The position numbers and the translations under genes were made by a program. Below are positions 44,120 to 52,991 of a stretch of 64,000 nucleotides of DNA, piece after piece (within the stretch, counting starts at the first letter, position 1; each line of letters opens with the position of its first letter). The notes under the pieces were generated by a model that saw nothing but the letters and a program-made list of their open reading frames with translations, ran no database searches and was not told the origin of the DNA. Source of the DNA: Rhodanobacter glycinis (GTDB lineage: Bacteria; Pseudomonadota; Gammaproteobacteria; Xanthomonadales; Rhodanobacteraceae); NCBI RefSeq assembly GCF_006438785.1, contig NZ_RCZB01000008.1:32873-96872 (forward strand), in the 5' to 3' direction.

Positions 44120-44830
44120 ATGCATTACGAGCTGTATTACTGGACCGGCATCCAGGGTCGCGGCGAGTTCGTGCGCCTGGCGCTGGAAGACGCCGGCGCC
44201 AGCTACGACGACGTGGCCCGCGAGCAGGGTGACGACGCCATCGTGCGCTTCCTGGACGGCACCCATGAAGGCGCGTTGCCATTCGCGCCACCGTTTCTCA
44301 AGGCGGGCCGGCTGGTGATCGCACAGGTCGCGAACATCCTGCAGTATCTCGGCCCGACACTTGGCCTGGTGCCGGAAAGCGAAAGCCGGCGACTGTATGC
44401 ACACCAGTTGCAGCTGACCATCTGCGACCTGGTGGCCGAAGTGCACGATGCACACCACCCGATCGCCAGCAGCCTGTATTACGAGGATCAACGCGCCGAA
44501 GCGCAACGGCGCGCGGCGGATCTGCGCGAAACGCGGCTGCCGAAATTCCTGGACTACTTCGAGCAGGTGCTGGAGCGCGGCGGTGGTCGCCATGCCTTGC
44601 GCGAACACTCCTATGTCGACCTTTCGCTGTTCCAGCTGATGGCTGGACTGGGCTACGCGTTCCCCCGTGCGATGCAGCGGCTGGGACATCAATTGCCACT
44701 GTTGCGCGCACTGAGCGGGCGAGTGGCTGAACGGCCGCACATCGCGGCGTACCTGGACTCATCGCGACGACTGCCGTTCAACGAGAACGGCATCTTCCGC
44801 CACTACCCGGAGCTCGATGATCCGCGCTGA
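44120..44830 (+). CDS. glutathione S-transferase-like protein
   Basis: This is a 236-residue protein with an N-terminal thioredoxin-like domain (YELYYWTGIQGRGEFVRLAL) and an all-helical C-terminal domain. It resembles the sigma/alpha-type GST subgroup, with Y5 or Y6 as candidate catalytic tyrosine and a PFAPPFLK glutathione site. It conjugates or reduces an unknown substrate. ATG at 44120 is the start of similarity; an in-frame ATG at 44093 exists. Confidence 0.85.
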   Translation: MHYELYYWTGIQGRGEFVRLALEDAGASYDDVAREQGDDAIVRFLDGTHEGALPFAPPFLKAGRLVIAQVANILQYLGPTLGLVPESESRRLYAHQLQLTICDLVAEVHDAHHPIASSLYYEDQRAEAQRRAADLRETRLPKFLDYFEQVLERGGGRHALREHSYVDLSLFQLMAGLGYAFPRAMQRLGHQLPLLRALSGRVAERPHIAAYLDSSRRLPFNENGIFRHYPELDDPR

Positions 44831-44840
44831 GCGATGCCGC

Positions 44841-45272
44841 TCAGAACAGTGCGATCACCACCGCGCCAGCAACGATCAGCACGCCGCCGATCAGCAGCGG
44901 CCAGCTCGGCCGCTCGCCCAGAAACACCAGCCCCAGCACGATCGCCAGTGCCACGCTGAGCTTGTCGATCGGTGCCACCTTGCTCACCGGTCCCAGTTGC
45001 AGCGCGCGGTAATAGCACAGCCACGACAGCCCCGTGGCGATGCCGGATAGCACCAGGAACAGCCAGCTGTGCAGCGGCAGGCCGGTAGGCTTGGCCCATT
45101 CCTGGCGCAGGCTGAGGATGCCGGCGGTGACCAGCAGGATCACAATGGTGCGGATAAAGGTGGCGAGGTTGGAGTTGATGCCGACCACGCCGAGCTTGCC
45201 GAACAGTGCGGTCAACGCCGCGAACAGCGCCGAACCCAGCGCAAACAGCAACCAGCTTTCACGCAGTTGCAT
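44841..45272 (-). CDS. single-domain EamA (DMT superfamily) transporter
   Basis: This is a 143-residue membrane protein with five predicted transmembrane helices making one EamA unit (half of the usual 10-helix DMT transporter). It ends GERPSWPLLIGGVLIVAGAVV, typical of the family. Single-unit members are known and probably dimerise. It is convergent with the GST gene. The substrate is unknown. Confidence 0.88.
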   Translation of the reverse strand: MQLRESWLLFALGSALFAALTALFGKLGVVGINSNLATFIRTIVILLVTAGILSLRQEWAKPTGLPLHSWLFLVLSGIATGLSWLCYYRALQLGPVSKVAPIDKLSVALAIVLGLVFLGERPSWPLLIGGVLIVAGAVVIALF

Positions 45273-45347
45273 GGCACGGCCCTCCGTTCGACATCGATCC
45301 GGCGCCGTCACGGCGCAGGGCAGCGCCGACGGCATTCAGTGCACGAC

Positions 45348-45857
45348 TCAGTTGCCGCCGTCGTCCTGCGCCGGCGTGGCCGAATCCTCAGCGGGCGGCT
45401 TGCTCTTGCCCCACTCCAGCACCTTGTACATCACCGGTCCCACCGGCTTCTTGCCATGCTCATCGACCAGCCGGCCCTCGGGGTCGACCATGTAGGTCTG
45501 CTCGATGCCGTTCTTCGGAGTCACCACCACCATGTAGACCCGGCCGTTGCGGCTGTATTCCTGGATGCTGTTGTCGCCGTCCTGGCGCACCCTGATCTGC
45601 GGCAGTGCCTTGTCCCTGCCGGCCGGCGCGGCGCCGTTATCCCGCATCGCCGGCAGCGCCTGCGGCTTCAGGTCAAGCGACTGGTGTTTCGGCGCGGTGG
45701 TGGCATGGGCAGCGTGCCTGACCGGCGGCGTCACGGCTGTCACGCCCGGATCGTGGATGCCGGGCGGCGGCGGCACGTTTGTCGAAGGGGATGATTGCGC
45801 GAACACACCTGATACGAACAGGGCGCTGGCGGCGACCAGCAGGACAGCGGTTTTCAT
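45348..45857 (-). CDS. DUF2782 secreted protein
   Basis: This is a 169-residue exported protein: signal peptide (residues 1-20, LLVAASALFVSGVFA), a Pro/Ala-rich linker and a DUF2782 domain (about 95-145) with QEYSRNGRVYMVVVTPK and QTYMVDPEGRLVD. The family occurs upstream of polA in Gammaproteobacteria, as here (divergent). The function is unknown. Confidence 0.85.
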   Translation of the reverse strand: MKTAVLLVAASALFVSGVFAQSSPSTNVPPPPGIHDPGVTAVTPPVRHAAHATTAPKHQSLDLKPQALPAMRDNGAAPAGRDKALPQIRVRQDGDNSIQEYSRNGRVYMVVVTPKNGIEQTYMVDPEGRLVDEHGKKPVGPVMYKVLEWGKSKPPAEDSATPAQDDGGN

Positions 45858-45950
45858 GGTGGCAACCTCGATCGGGGAGCAGAGCATAACAGTGCATCAA
45901 CGGACCTTCCGTGAAGCACGACGTCCCATGCTCGCATGCGAGAATGGCGC

Positions 45951-48704
45951 ATGGCCAAATTAATCCTGATCGACGGCTCCTCCTACCTGTATCGCGCGTT
46001 CCATGCGCTGCCGCCGCTGAGCAACACCCATGGCGAGCCGACGGGTGCTCTGTTCGGCGTAGTCAACATGCTGCGCGCCACGCTTAAGGCGAAGCCGGAC
46101 TATCTGGCCTTCGTCAGCGATGCGCCCGGGCCGACCTTCCGCGATACGCTGTACGCCCAATACAAGGCGAATCGCCCACCCATGCCGGACGATCTGCGTG
46201 CCCAGGTCGAGCCGATGCTGGCCATCGTCGGCGCGCTCGGCTTTCCGATCCTGCGCGTGCCCGGCGTCGAGGCCGATGACGTGATCGGCACGCTGGCGGT
46301 GCAGGCGCAGGCGCTGGGTATCGAGGTGCTGGTTTCCACCAGCGACAAGGACATGGCGCAGCTGGTCAGCCCGCACGTCACCCTGGTCAACACCATGAGC
46401 AATACCGTCATGGACAGCGCCGGCGTGATGGAGAAATTCGGCGTGCGGCCGGAGCAGATCATCGACTTCCTCGCACTCACCGGAGACATCGTCGACAACG
46501 TGCCGGGTGTGCCCAAGTGCGGGCCCAAGACCGCCGCCAAATGGCTGGCCGAATACCACACCCTAGACGGCGTGATCGCGAACGCCGACAAGATCGGCGG
46601 CAAGATCGGCGAAAGCCTGCGCGAGGCGTTGCCGCGACTTCCGTTGTCGCGTGAACTGGTGACGATCAAGATCGACGTGCCGCTGGAGTTCGGCCCCACC
46701 GACCTGGCCCAGCGCGATGCCGACACCGCGCAGTTGCGCGAGCTGTATGAACGCTACGAGTTCAAGGCGGCGCTGAAGGATCTGGACTCCGCCGAGCAGG
46801 CAACGGGGATCGTGGAACAGCAAGCAGGGGAAGCCAGAGCCGTCGAACCGGCCGTTCTGTCGGGGCCTGTCGCAGTCATTGATGCCGCCCTGTCCGCTCC
46901 GGGCGACTACGAGCTGGTCACCACGCAGGCGCAGGTCAACGCCTGGCTGGAAAGACTGCACCGCGCAGAGCTGATCGCGTTCGACACCGAGACCACCAGC
47001 ATCGACGCGATGCGTGCGGACATCGTCGGCATCAGCTTTGCGGTGGAAGCCGGCAAGGCCTGTTACATCCCGCTCGGCCACGACTATCCCGGCGTGCCGA
47101 ACCAGCTCGATCGCGACGAGGTACTGCGCGCACTGAAGCCGATCTTCGAGGATCCGGCCCGACCGAAGCTTGGCCAGCATGCGAAGTACGACATCAACAT
47201 CCTGTCGAACTACGGCATCGTCGTGCAGGGTCTGAAACACGACTCGATGCTGGAATCCTACGTGTGGAACGCCACCGCGACACGCCACGACATGGACTCG
47301 CTGGCGAAGAAATATCTCGGCTACGAGACGATCAAGTACGAGCAGGTCGCGGGCAAGGGTGCCCGGCAGATCTCGTTTTCGCAGGTGGACCTGGACACCG
47401 CCTGCCGCTACGCCGCCGAGGATGCCGACATCACTTTGCGCCTGCACCTCGCGCTGTGGCCCAAGCTCGACAGCGTGCCGGCGTTGCGCAAGGTCTACGA
47501 GGAGATCGAGATTCCGCTGGTGCCGGTGCTGGCCGCGATGGAGCAGCGCGGCGTGCTGATCGACGGCGACGTGCTGCGCCGGCAGAGCCAGCAGCTGGGC
47601 AAGCGCATGCTGGAATTGCAGCAGCAGGCGCATGCCGTGGCCGGACACGAGTTCAACCTCGATTCGCCCAAGCAGCTGCAGGCCGTGCTGTTCGACGAAC
47701 TCGGCCTGCAGGCGAAACTGAAGACGCCGACCGGCCAGCCGTCGACCAACGAGGAAGCGCTAGAAGCGATCGCCGACACCCACGAACTGCCACGGCTGAT
47801 CCTCGATTACCGCAGCCTGGCGAAGTTGCGCTCCACCTATACCGACAAGCTGTCCAGCATCGTCAACCCTCGCACCGGCCGCGTGCATACCAGCTATCAC
47901 CAGGGCTCGGTGGCGACCGGGCGGATCTCCTCGTCCGATCCGAACCTGCAGAACATCCCGGTGCGCACCGAAGAAGGCCGGCGCATCCGCCAGGCATTCA
48001 TCGCGCCGCCGGGCTGGCAGGTGCTGGCGGCAGATTACTCGCAGATCGAGCTGCGCATCATGGCGCACCTGTCAGGTGACGAAGGGCTGCTGCGCGCGTT
48101 CCATTCCGGCGGCGACGTGCATCGCGCCACCGCGGCGGAAGTGTTCGGTGTGCCGCCGGAGGACATCACCACCAATCAGCGTCGCGCCGCCAAGGCGATC
48201 AACTTTGGCCTGATGTACGGCATGAGCGCGTTCGGGCTGGCGCGCCAGCTCGGCGTCGACCGCGGCGAGGCCAGCGATTACATGGGCCGCTATTTCTCGC
48301 GCTACCCGGGCGTGCGCGCCTTCATGGATGCGACGCGCGAACAGGCCCATCGCGACGGCTACGTCGAAACGATCTTCGGCCGTCGGCTGTATCTGGAAAA
48401 CCTCACCTCGCGCAACCAGGGTTTGCGGCAAGGCGCCGAGCGCGCTGCGGTGAACGCGCCGATGCAGGGGAGCGCGGCCGACATCATCAAGCGCGCGATG
48501 ATCGCGGTGGCAGCATGGCTGAAAGGCCGCGACGACGCCCACATGCTGATGCAGGTACACGATGAACTGGTGTTCGAGGTGCGCGCGGATGCGATCGACG
48601 AAGTACGCGCCGCAGTGGTCGAACGGATGTCCGGCGCCGCGGAACTGGCGGTGCCATTGCTGGTCGATGTGGGCGTGGGCGCGAACTGGGACGAGGCGCA
48701 CTGA
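45951..48704 (+). CDS. polA: DNA polymerase I
   Basis: This is a 917-residue repair and Okazaki-fragment polymerase. It has the 5'-3' exonuclease domain (LILIDGSSYLYRAFHALPPL, GVEADDVIGTLA), an intact 3'-5' proofreading motif (FDTETTS) and polymerase motifs A (VLAADYSQIELRIMAHLSG), B (RRAAKAINFGLMYGMSAFG) and C (QVHDELVFEV). Length is close to E. coli (928). ATG at 45951 is used. The sX13-like sRNA follows downstream. Confidence 0.98.
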   Translation: MAKLILIDGSSYLYRAFHALPPLSNTHGEPTGALFGVVNMLRATLKAKPDYLAFVSDAPGPTFRDTLYAQYKANRPPMPDDLRAQVEPMLAIVGALGFPILRVPGVEADDVIGTLAVQAQALGIEVLVSTSDKDMAQLVSPHVTLVNTMSNTVMDSAGVMEKFGVRPEQIIDFLALTGDIVDNVPGVPKCGPKTAAKWLAEYHTLDGVIANADKIGGKIGESLREALPRLPLSRELVTIKIDVPLEFGPTDLAQRDADTAQLRELYERYEFKAALKDLDSAEQATGIVEQQAGEARAVEPAVLSGPVAVIDAALSAPGDYELVTTQAQVNAWLERLHRAELIAFDTETTSIDAMRADIVGISFAVEAGKACYIPLGHDYPGVPNQLDRDEVLRALKPIFEDPARPKLGQHAKYDINILSNYGIVVQGLKHDSMLESYVWNATATRHDMDSLAKKYLGYETIKYEQVAGKGARQISFSQVDLDTACRYAAEDADITLRLHLALWPKLDSVPALRKVYEEIEIPLVPVLAAMEQRGVLIDGDVLRRQSQQLGKRMLELQQQAHAVAGHEFNLDSPKQLQAVLFDELGLQAKLKTPTGQPSTNEEALEAIADTHELPRLILDYRSLAKLRSTYTDKLSSIVNPRTGRVHTSYHQGSVATGRISSSDPNLQNIPVRTEEGRRIRQAFIAPPGWQVLAADYSQIELRIMAHLSGDEGLLRAFHSGGDVHRATAAEVFGVPPEDITTNQRRAAKAINFGLMYGMSAFGLARQLGVDRGEASDYMGRYFSRYPGVRAFMDATREQAHRDGYVETIFGRRLYLENLTSRNQGLRQGAERAAVNAPMQGSAADIIKRAMIAVAAWLKGRDDAHMLMQVHDELVFEVRADAIDEVRAAVVERMSGAAELAVPLLVDVGVGANWDEAH

Positions 48705-48841
48705 GACGGGTGGCCGGTGAATACCTTTATGCGCAACAACGACTTGGCGGTTAACTTTTCATGAGAATGAATCGTTTCTAAATTTCTTTGAAAATAATGC
48801 AACTTTCTCCGCCAATCACGCACTAACACTACGGATGCACG

Positions 48842-48957
48842 CAACGGCATCCACGGCTGGCTCACCTCCCTGAGCCGCCACAGGCACGAACCTCTCCCCT
48901 GGGTCTTCGTGTCTGCCCCCGCCCCGGAGGCTCCCCCTAGCCTCCGGGGCTTTTTTT
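48842..48957 (+). ncRNA. sX13-like small RNA with three C-rich hairpin loops
   Basis: The 334-bp polA-DUF3185 gap holds about 115 nt with three consecutive hairpins. The first is GGCTCA-CCTCCC-TGAGCC (48859-48876). The second is a stem of AGGCACGAA with TTCGTGTCT (48882-48914) whose loop contains CCTCTCCCC. The third is the terminator (48921-48950), with loop CTCCCCCTAG. Three stems with C-rich loops and about 115 nt match the sX13 sRNA of Xanthomonas, which pairs with G-rich mRNA sites. The 5' end is estimated. The upstream part of the gap (48705-48840) is AT-rich and probably carries its promoter, although no clear -35/-10 pair could be fixed. Confidence 0.75.
48921..48957 (+). terminator. 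intrinsic terminator, third hairpin of the sRNA
   Basis: A perfect 10-bp stem (GCCCCGGAGG / CCTCCGGGGC) with a 10-nt C-rich loop is followed by seven T residues. It is among the strongest terminators in the window and lies over 200 bp after polA. Confidence 0.95.
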
Positions 48958-49038
48958 GCCCGCAATACGCCACCCTGTACATTTCATGCACAGCGGCGCC
49001 GGGCATACTCGATCCACATCCACTCAAGGGGAACATCC

Positions 49039-49260
49039 ATGCGCGCAGGACTTTTCATCGCCGGCATCATCCTGCTGATCGCCGGCATCTGGGTCGTCGC
49101 CGGCAACGGCAGCTACAAGCAGACCGACACCGTGGCGCAGCTCGGCCCGGCCAAGATCGAAGCCACCCACACAAAATCCGTGCCGCAGTGGATCGGCATC
49201 GCCGGCATCGTGATTGGCGGCCTGCTGGTCGTCGGCGGGATCGCCAGCAAGAATCGCTGA
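49039..49260 (+). CDS. DUF3185 small membrane protein
   Basis: This is a 73-residue protein with two transmembrane helices (LFIAGIILLIAGIWVVAG and IGIAGIVIGGLLVVGGIA) separated by a soluble loop, the DUF3185 layout. The function is unknown. Its ribosome-binding region contains AAGGGGAAC (GGGG at 49028-49031), so it could be a direct target of the C-rich sRNA encoded just upstream. Confidence 0.88.
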   Translation: MRAGLFIAGIILLIAGIWVVAGNGSYKQTDTVAQLGPAKIEATHTKSVPQWIGIAGIVIGGLLVVGGIASKNR

Positions 49261-49329
49261 GTACGTCGTCGCCACCAAAAACCGCTGCTGATGGTCCATC
49301 CATTCGCGGCGGTTTTCTTTTGCGCCCAC

Positions 49330-49345
49330 TACAATGGGTGCGATG
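49330..49345 (+). promoter_or_regulatory. -10-like TACAAT 7 nt before uvrD ATG, possible leaderless start
   Basis: TACAAT (49330-49335) is followed by 7 nt and the ATG at 49343, the start also predicted by comparison with E. coli UvrD. No Shine-Dalgarno sequence lies between. The -35 region is weak. Confidence 0.45.
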
Positions 49346-51547
49346 GATGTCTCGTACCTGATCGACCCGCTCAACGAAGCGCAGCGCGAAGCTGTCTGCG
49401 CCCCACCCGGCCACTATCTGGTGCTGGCTGGCGCCGGCTCCGGCAAGACCCGCGTACTGACCCACCGCATCGGCTGGCTGACCCAGGCCGAACGGGTGCC
49501 GCCATGGGCGATCCTCGCCGTCACCTTCACCAACAAGGCCGCCGGCGAGATGCGCGCGCGGCTGGAAGCGCTGATTCCCGGCGGCACCCAGGGCCTCACC
49601 GTCGGCACCTTCCACGGCATCGCCCATCGGCTGCTGCGCCGGCACTGGCGCGAGGCGGGGCTGCCCGAAACCTTCCAGATCCTGGATTCGGACGACCAGC
49701 TGCGGCTGGTCAAGCGCGTCGTTGCCGGGCTGGGTCTGGACGACGCGAAATTTCCGCCACGCCAGGCCAGCTGGCAGATCAACAACTGGAAGGACGAGGG
49801 CAAGCGCCCGGACGGCATCGAGCACCGCGACCATCCGGTCACGCGCACCTTCGTGCAGATCTACCAGGCCTATGAGGACGCCTGCCGCCGCGCCGGCCTG
49901 GTCGACTTCGGCGAATTGCTGCTGCGCGCGCACGAGTTGTGGTTGAAGAACCCGGCCGTACTGGAACACTACCAGCAGCGCTGGCGGCATCTGCTGATCG
50001 ACGAATTCCAGGACACCAACACGCTGCAGTACGCGTGGATCCGCGTGCTCGCCGGCAGCACCGGCAAAGTCTTTGCGGTCGGCGACGACGACCAGTCGAT
50101 CTACGGCTGGCGCGGCGCCAAGGTCGAGAACATGGCGCAGTTCCTGCGCGACTTTCCCGGCGCCCGCACGATCAAGCTGGAGCAGAACTACCGCTCCACC
50201 TCGACCATCCTGAAGGCCGCCAACAGCGTGATCGAACGCAACGGCAGCCGCCTCGGCAAGCACTTGTGGACCGCCGGCGACGATGGCGAGCGCATCGCGC
50301 TGTATGCCGCCTACAACGAGCAGGACGAGGCGCGCTTCGTGATCGAGCGCATCCGCGAATACATCAACGAACATGGCCAGGCGAAGGACTGCGCCATCCT
50401 GTACCGCTCGAATGCGCAGTCACGCAATTTCGAGGAGCAGCTGATCCAGCGCGACCTTCCCTATCGCGTCTACGGTGGCCAGCGCTTCTTCGACCGCGCC
50501 GAGGTCAAGGACGCGCTGGCCTATCTGCGGCTCACCGCAAATCGGCATGACGACGCCGCGTTCGAGCGTGCCGTCAACACGCCCACGCGAGGCATCGGCG
50601 ATCGCACGCTGGACGCCTTGCGTCGCCGCGCACGCGGCGAGGACATCTCGATGTGGGAAGCGGCACTGAACGAACTGAGCAGCGGCAGCGAACTCGCTGG
50701 TCGCGCGAAGAATGCGGTGAAGGCTTTCTTCGTGCTGATCGACGAGATGGCGCGCGCATTTCAGCCACCCGCTCCCGAAGGCGAAAAGGGTGGACTGACC
50801 CTCGCCGAACAGATCGACCACGCGATCACCCACACCGGCCTGCGCGACTTCTACGAAAAGGATTCGCGCGGCAACGCCGAGTCGCGGGTGGAGAACCTGG
50901 ACGAACTGGTCAACGTGGCCAGTCGTTTCGAACGCACCGCCGAGGACATCGACTCGGGCCTGAGCGAACTGTCGGCGTTCCTGTCGCATGCCACGCTGGA
51001 AGCCGGCGAAAACCAGGGCGAGGCATGGGACGACTGCGTGCAGCTGATGACCCTGCATTCGGCCAAGGGGCTGGAGTTTCCGGTGGTGTTTCTGGTCGGC
51101 ATGGAAGAAGGACTGTTCCCCAGCCAGCGTTCGGTCGACGACGAGGGCCGGCTGGAAGAGGAGCGCCGGCTCGCTTACGTCGGCATCACCCGCGCCCGCG
51201 AAAAACTCATCGTCACCCACGCCGAATCGCGCCGCATGCACGGCACCGAAATGCTGGCGCGACCGTCACGCTTCCTCGGCGAAATGCCGGCCGAGCTGAT
51301 CGACGAAGTACGCCCGCGCGTGCACGTCACCCGTCCGCTCTATGCCGGCCGCCCTGTCGAAATATCGCCATCGCTCGAAGAAACCCTGCCGGTGAAACTG
51401 GGCCAGCGCGTCAGTCATCCCAGCTTCGGCGAGGGCGTGGTGATCAGCGCCGAAGGCAGCGGCTCGCATACCCGGCTGCAGGTGAATTTCGAAGCTGCCG
51501 GCAGCAAGTGGCTGGTGGCGGCGTACGCGAATCTGACGCCGCTGTAG
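49343..51547 (+). CDS. uvrD: DNA helicase II (UvrD)
   Basis: This is a 734-residue SF1A helicase for nucleotide-excision and mismatch repair. It starts MDVSYLIDPLNEAQREAV, matching E. coli UvrD (MDVSYLLDSLNDKQREAV). The Walker A AGAGSGKTRVL, DEFQDTN, the GDDDQSIYGWRGA motif and VQLMTLHSAKGLEFPVV are present, with a C-terminal Tudor-like tail (LGQRVSHPSFGEGVV). The ATG at 49334, nine bases upstream, overlaps the -10-like hexamer and is not preferred. Confidence 0.97.
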   Translation: MDVSYLIDPLNEAQREAVCAPPGHYLVLAGAGSGKTRVLTHRIGWLTQAERVPPWAILAVTFTNKAAGEMRARLEALIPGGTQGLTVGTFHGIAHRLLRRHWREAGLPETFQILDSDDQLRLVKRVVAGLGLDDAKFPPRQASWQINNWKDEGKRPDGIEHRDHPVTRTFVQIYQAYEDACRRAGLVDFGELLLRAHELWLKNPAVLEHYQQRWRHLLIDEFQDTNTLQYAWIRVLAGSTGKVFAVGDDDQSIYGWRGAKVENMAQFLRDFPGARTIKLEQNYRSTSTILKAANSVIERNGSRLGKHLWTAGDDGERIALYAAYNEQDEARFVIERIREYINEHGQAKDCAILYRSNAQSRNFEEQLIQRDLPYRVYGGQRFFDRAEVKDALAYLRLTANRHDDAAFERAVNTPTRGIGDRTLDALRRRARGEDISMWEAALNELSSGSELAGRAKNAVKAFFVLIDEMARAFQPPAPEGEKGGLTLAEQIDHAITHTGLRDFYEKDSRGNAESRVENLDELVNVASRFERTAEDIDSGLSELSAFLSHATLEAGENQGEAWDDCVQLMTLHSAKGLEFPVVFLVGMEEGLFPSQRSVDDEGRLEEERRLAYVGITRAREKLIVTHAESRRMHGTEMLARPSRFLGEMPAELIDEVRPRVHVTRPLYAGRPVEISPSLEETLPVKLGQRVSHPSFGEGVVISAEGSGSHTRLQVNFEAAGSKWLVAAYANLTPL

Positions 51548-51623
51548 CGTGGTACGGGGTACGGCTTGATTCGCCCCATCGCCGGGTATAGCTTGACCGG
51601 ATAATCGTACAGGGCAGAACCGC

Positions 51624-52373
51624 ATGGCCAACTTCCGTCACCCGTGGCCGGTCAATCCCCGCACCCTGTCGCCATGGCCAAATGGAAACGCGTTGATTCC
51701 TTACCCGGTATGGAATGCGCCAGCGCCGCTCCTGGATTCGCCACTTATCGCACCTTTCAGTGTCGCGGCCGGTCAGCCGGCGGCGGGCGCAGGCGTGAGC
51801 AGCACCACCATCGCGTTGACACCGCATTCGGCGCTCGAACGCAGCGGCGCGCAGTGGGTGGCCCGCTACCCGACCAGTACGAATCTGGGCGATCTCACCC
51901 CGGCGTTTTCCAAGGCGGTGACCAGCTTCATCGCAGCCATCGAAGCCGCGGGCGGGTCGGTCACCATCTCGGCAACCTATCGCCCACCGGAACGGGCGTA
52001 TCTGATGCACTACGCATGGGCGATCGCGAAGGACGGTGCCTCGCCTGCGAGCATCGAGGCCAAGGCCGGCGTCAACATCGACTGGGCGCACCTCGATGCT
52101 ACCGGCCAGAGCGACCCGAAGGCGGCGGTGAAGGCGGCGTCCGCCATGGTCAGCGGATACGCCATGGCTCACTCGGCCGTGCTGGTTTCGCGGCACACGC
52201 AGAAACGCGCCATCGACATGACGATCAGCGGGGTCGTGGGCAAATCGGTGAACGATGCGTCCGGCAAGGCGATGCCGATTCACTCACTCAAGGACCTTAA
52301 CCCGGTGGGCAAGAGCTACGGCGTGATCAAGCTGGTCAGCGACGCGCCGCACTGGTCGGATGACGGGCACTGA
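51624..52373 (+). CDS. M15-type peptidoglycan peptidase-like protein without signal peptide
   Basis: This is a 249-residue protein. Residues 85-249 resemble D-Ala-D-Ala carboxypeptidases/endopeptidases of family M15: the zinc triad H191, D198 (SRHTQKRAID, H-x6-D) and H243 (APHWSDDGH) is complete. The first 80 residues are Pro/Trp/Ala-rich and lack a signal peptide, so export would need a secretion system or cell lysis. The next gene, three bases downstream, encodes a lipoprotein. This layout recalls peptidoglycan-hydrolase effectors with periplasmic immunity lipoproteins. No VgrG, PAAR or XVIPCD-type domain is recognised. Function is inference. Confidence 0.75.
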   Translation: MANFRHPWPVNPRTLSPWPNGNALIPYPVWNAPAPLLDSPLIAPFSVAAGQPAAGAGVSSTTIALTPHSALERSGAQWVARYPTSTNLGDLTPAFSKAVTSFIAAIEAAGGSVTISATYRPPERAYLMHYAWAIAKDGASPASIEAKAGVNIDWAHLDATGQSDPKAAVKAASAMVSGYAMAHSAVLVSRHTQKRAIDMTISGVVGKSVNDASGKAMPIHSLKDLNPVGKSYGVIKLVSDAPHWSDDGH

Positions 52374-52376
52374 GCG

Positions 52377-52964
52377 ATGACATTCATGCATCGAATCCTC
52401 ATCGTGCTGGCCTGCGCCACCGCCGCAGCCTGCGCCACCGGACAGACCAAGGACGCCGGAATCGAAACCGGTTTCGTGGCGACCGTCGACGGTGCGGCCT
52501 ATCTCTACACCACCGATAGCCACCTTTCCGCGACGATTCCGATCCAGCTGCAATATCCCGGCGCCAAGGGCTCCGTGCAGTGCTGTCTCCGCCTGCAGGG
52601 CGACGCCCTGGAAGCGCCGAACGGATCGACCGGGCCGGTCAGCGACGCGTTGTTCGGCAATCCGGTATTCCGCTACCGGCTGAAACAGATGCCGGCCGCA
52701 TTGAAGGGTGATCCGTTCATCGGAGCCGTCGTGATCGGTGCGCCAACAGCCACTGCCGATGCGACATCCGCCGGAACGATTCTGCGCATCGGAACAGCGC
52801 CGTCAGGCAACACATCCCGCGTGGAGACCTGTCTGGGCAGTGAAGGCAGCAACCTGTTCCTGATTGCCGACGGCAAGCTCAGGACACAGCTTTACTACGC
52901 GTTCGGCTACGACGTCACGGCAACCTGCGACCCGAAACTGTTCGACCTTCCGACGGCCCAGTGA
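52377..52964 (+). CDS. hypothetical lipoprotein paired with the M15-type peptidase
   Basis: This is a 195-residue protein with a lipoprotein-type signal (ILIVLAC, lipidation at C13 or, less likely, C19). The mature part (about 25-195) is a probable beta-rich periplasmic domain with cysteines at QCCLRL, ETCLG and ATCDP. No enzymatic motif is recognised. It begins three bases after the peptidase stop, so the two are co-transcribed and probably act together. An immunity or inhibitor role for the peptidase is plausible but unproven. Confidence 0.7.
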   Translation: MTFMHRILIVLACATAAACATGQTKDAGIETGFVATVDGAAYLYTTDSHLSATIPIQLQYPGAKGSVQCCLRLQGDALEAPNGSTGPVSDALFGNPVFRYRLKQMPAALKGDPFIGAVVIGAPTATADATSAGTILRIGTAPSGNTSRVETCLGSEGSNLFLIADGKLRTQLYYAFGYDVTATCDPKLFDLPTAQ

Positions 52965-52991
52965 AGGTCCGGCAGCCTGGGCCAGACGCGT

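Noticed and set aside
48744..48772. TTGGCG-N17-ATGAAT as a promoter for the sRNA
   Set aside because: The -10 is poor and the start would lie about 65 nt before the first hairpin; kept only as an unproven option.
48705..49036. Small minus-strand open frame in the polA-DUF3185 gap
   Set aside because: It is antisense to the sRNA and terminator and has no ribosome-binding site or similarity.
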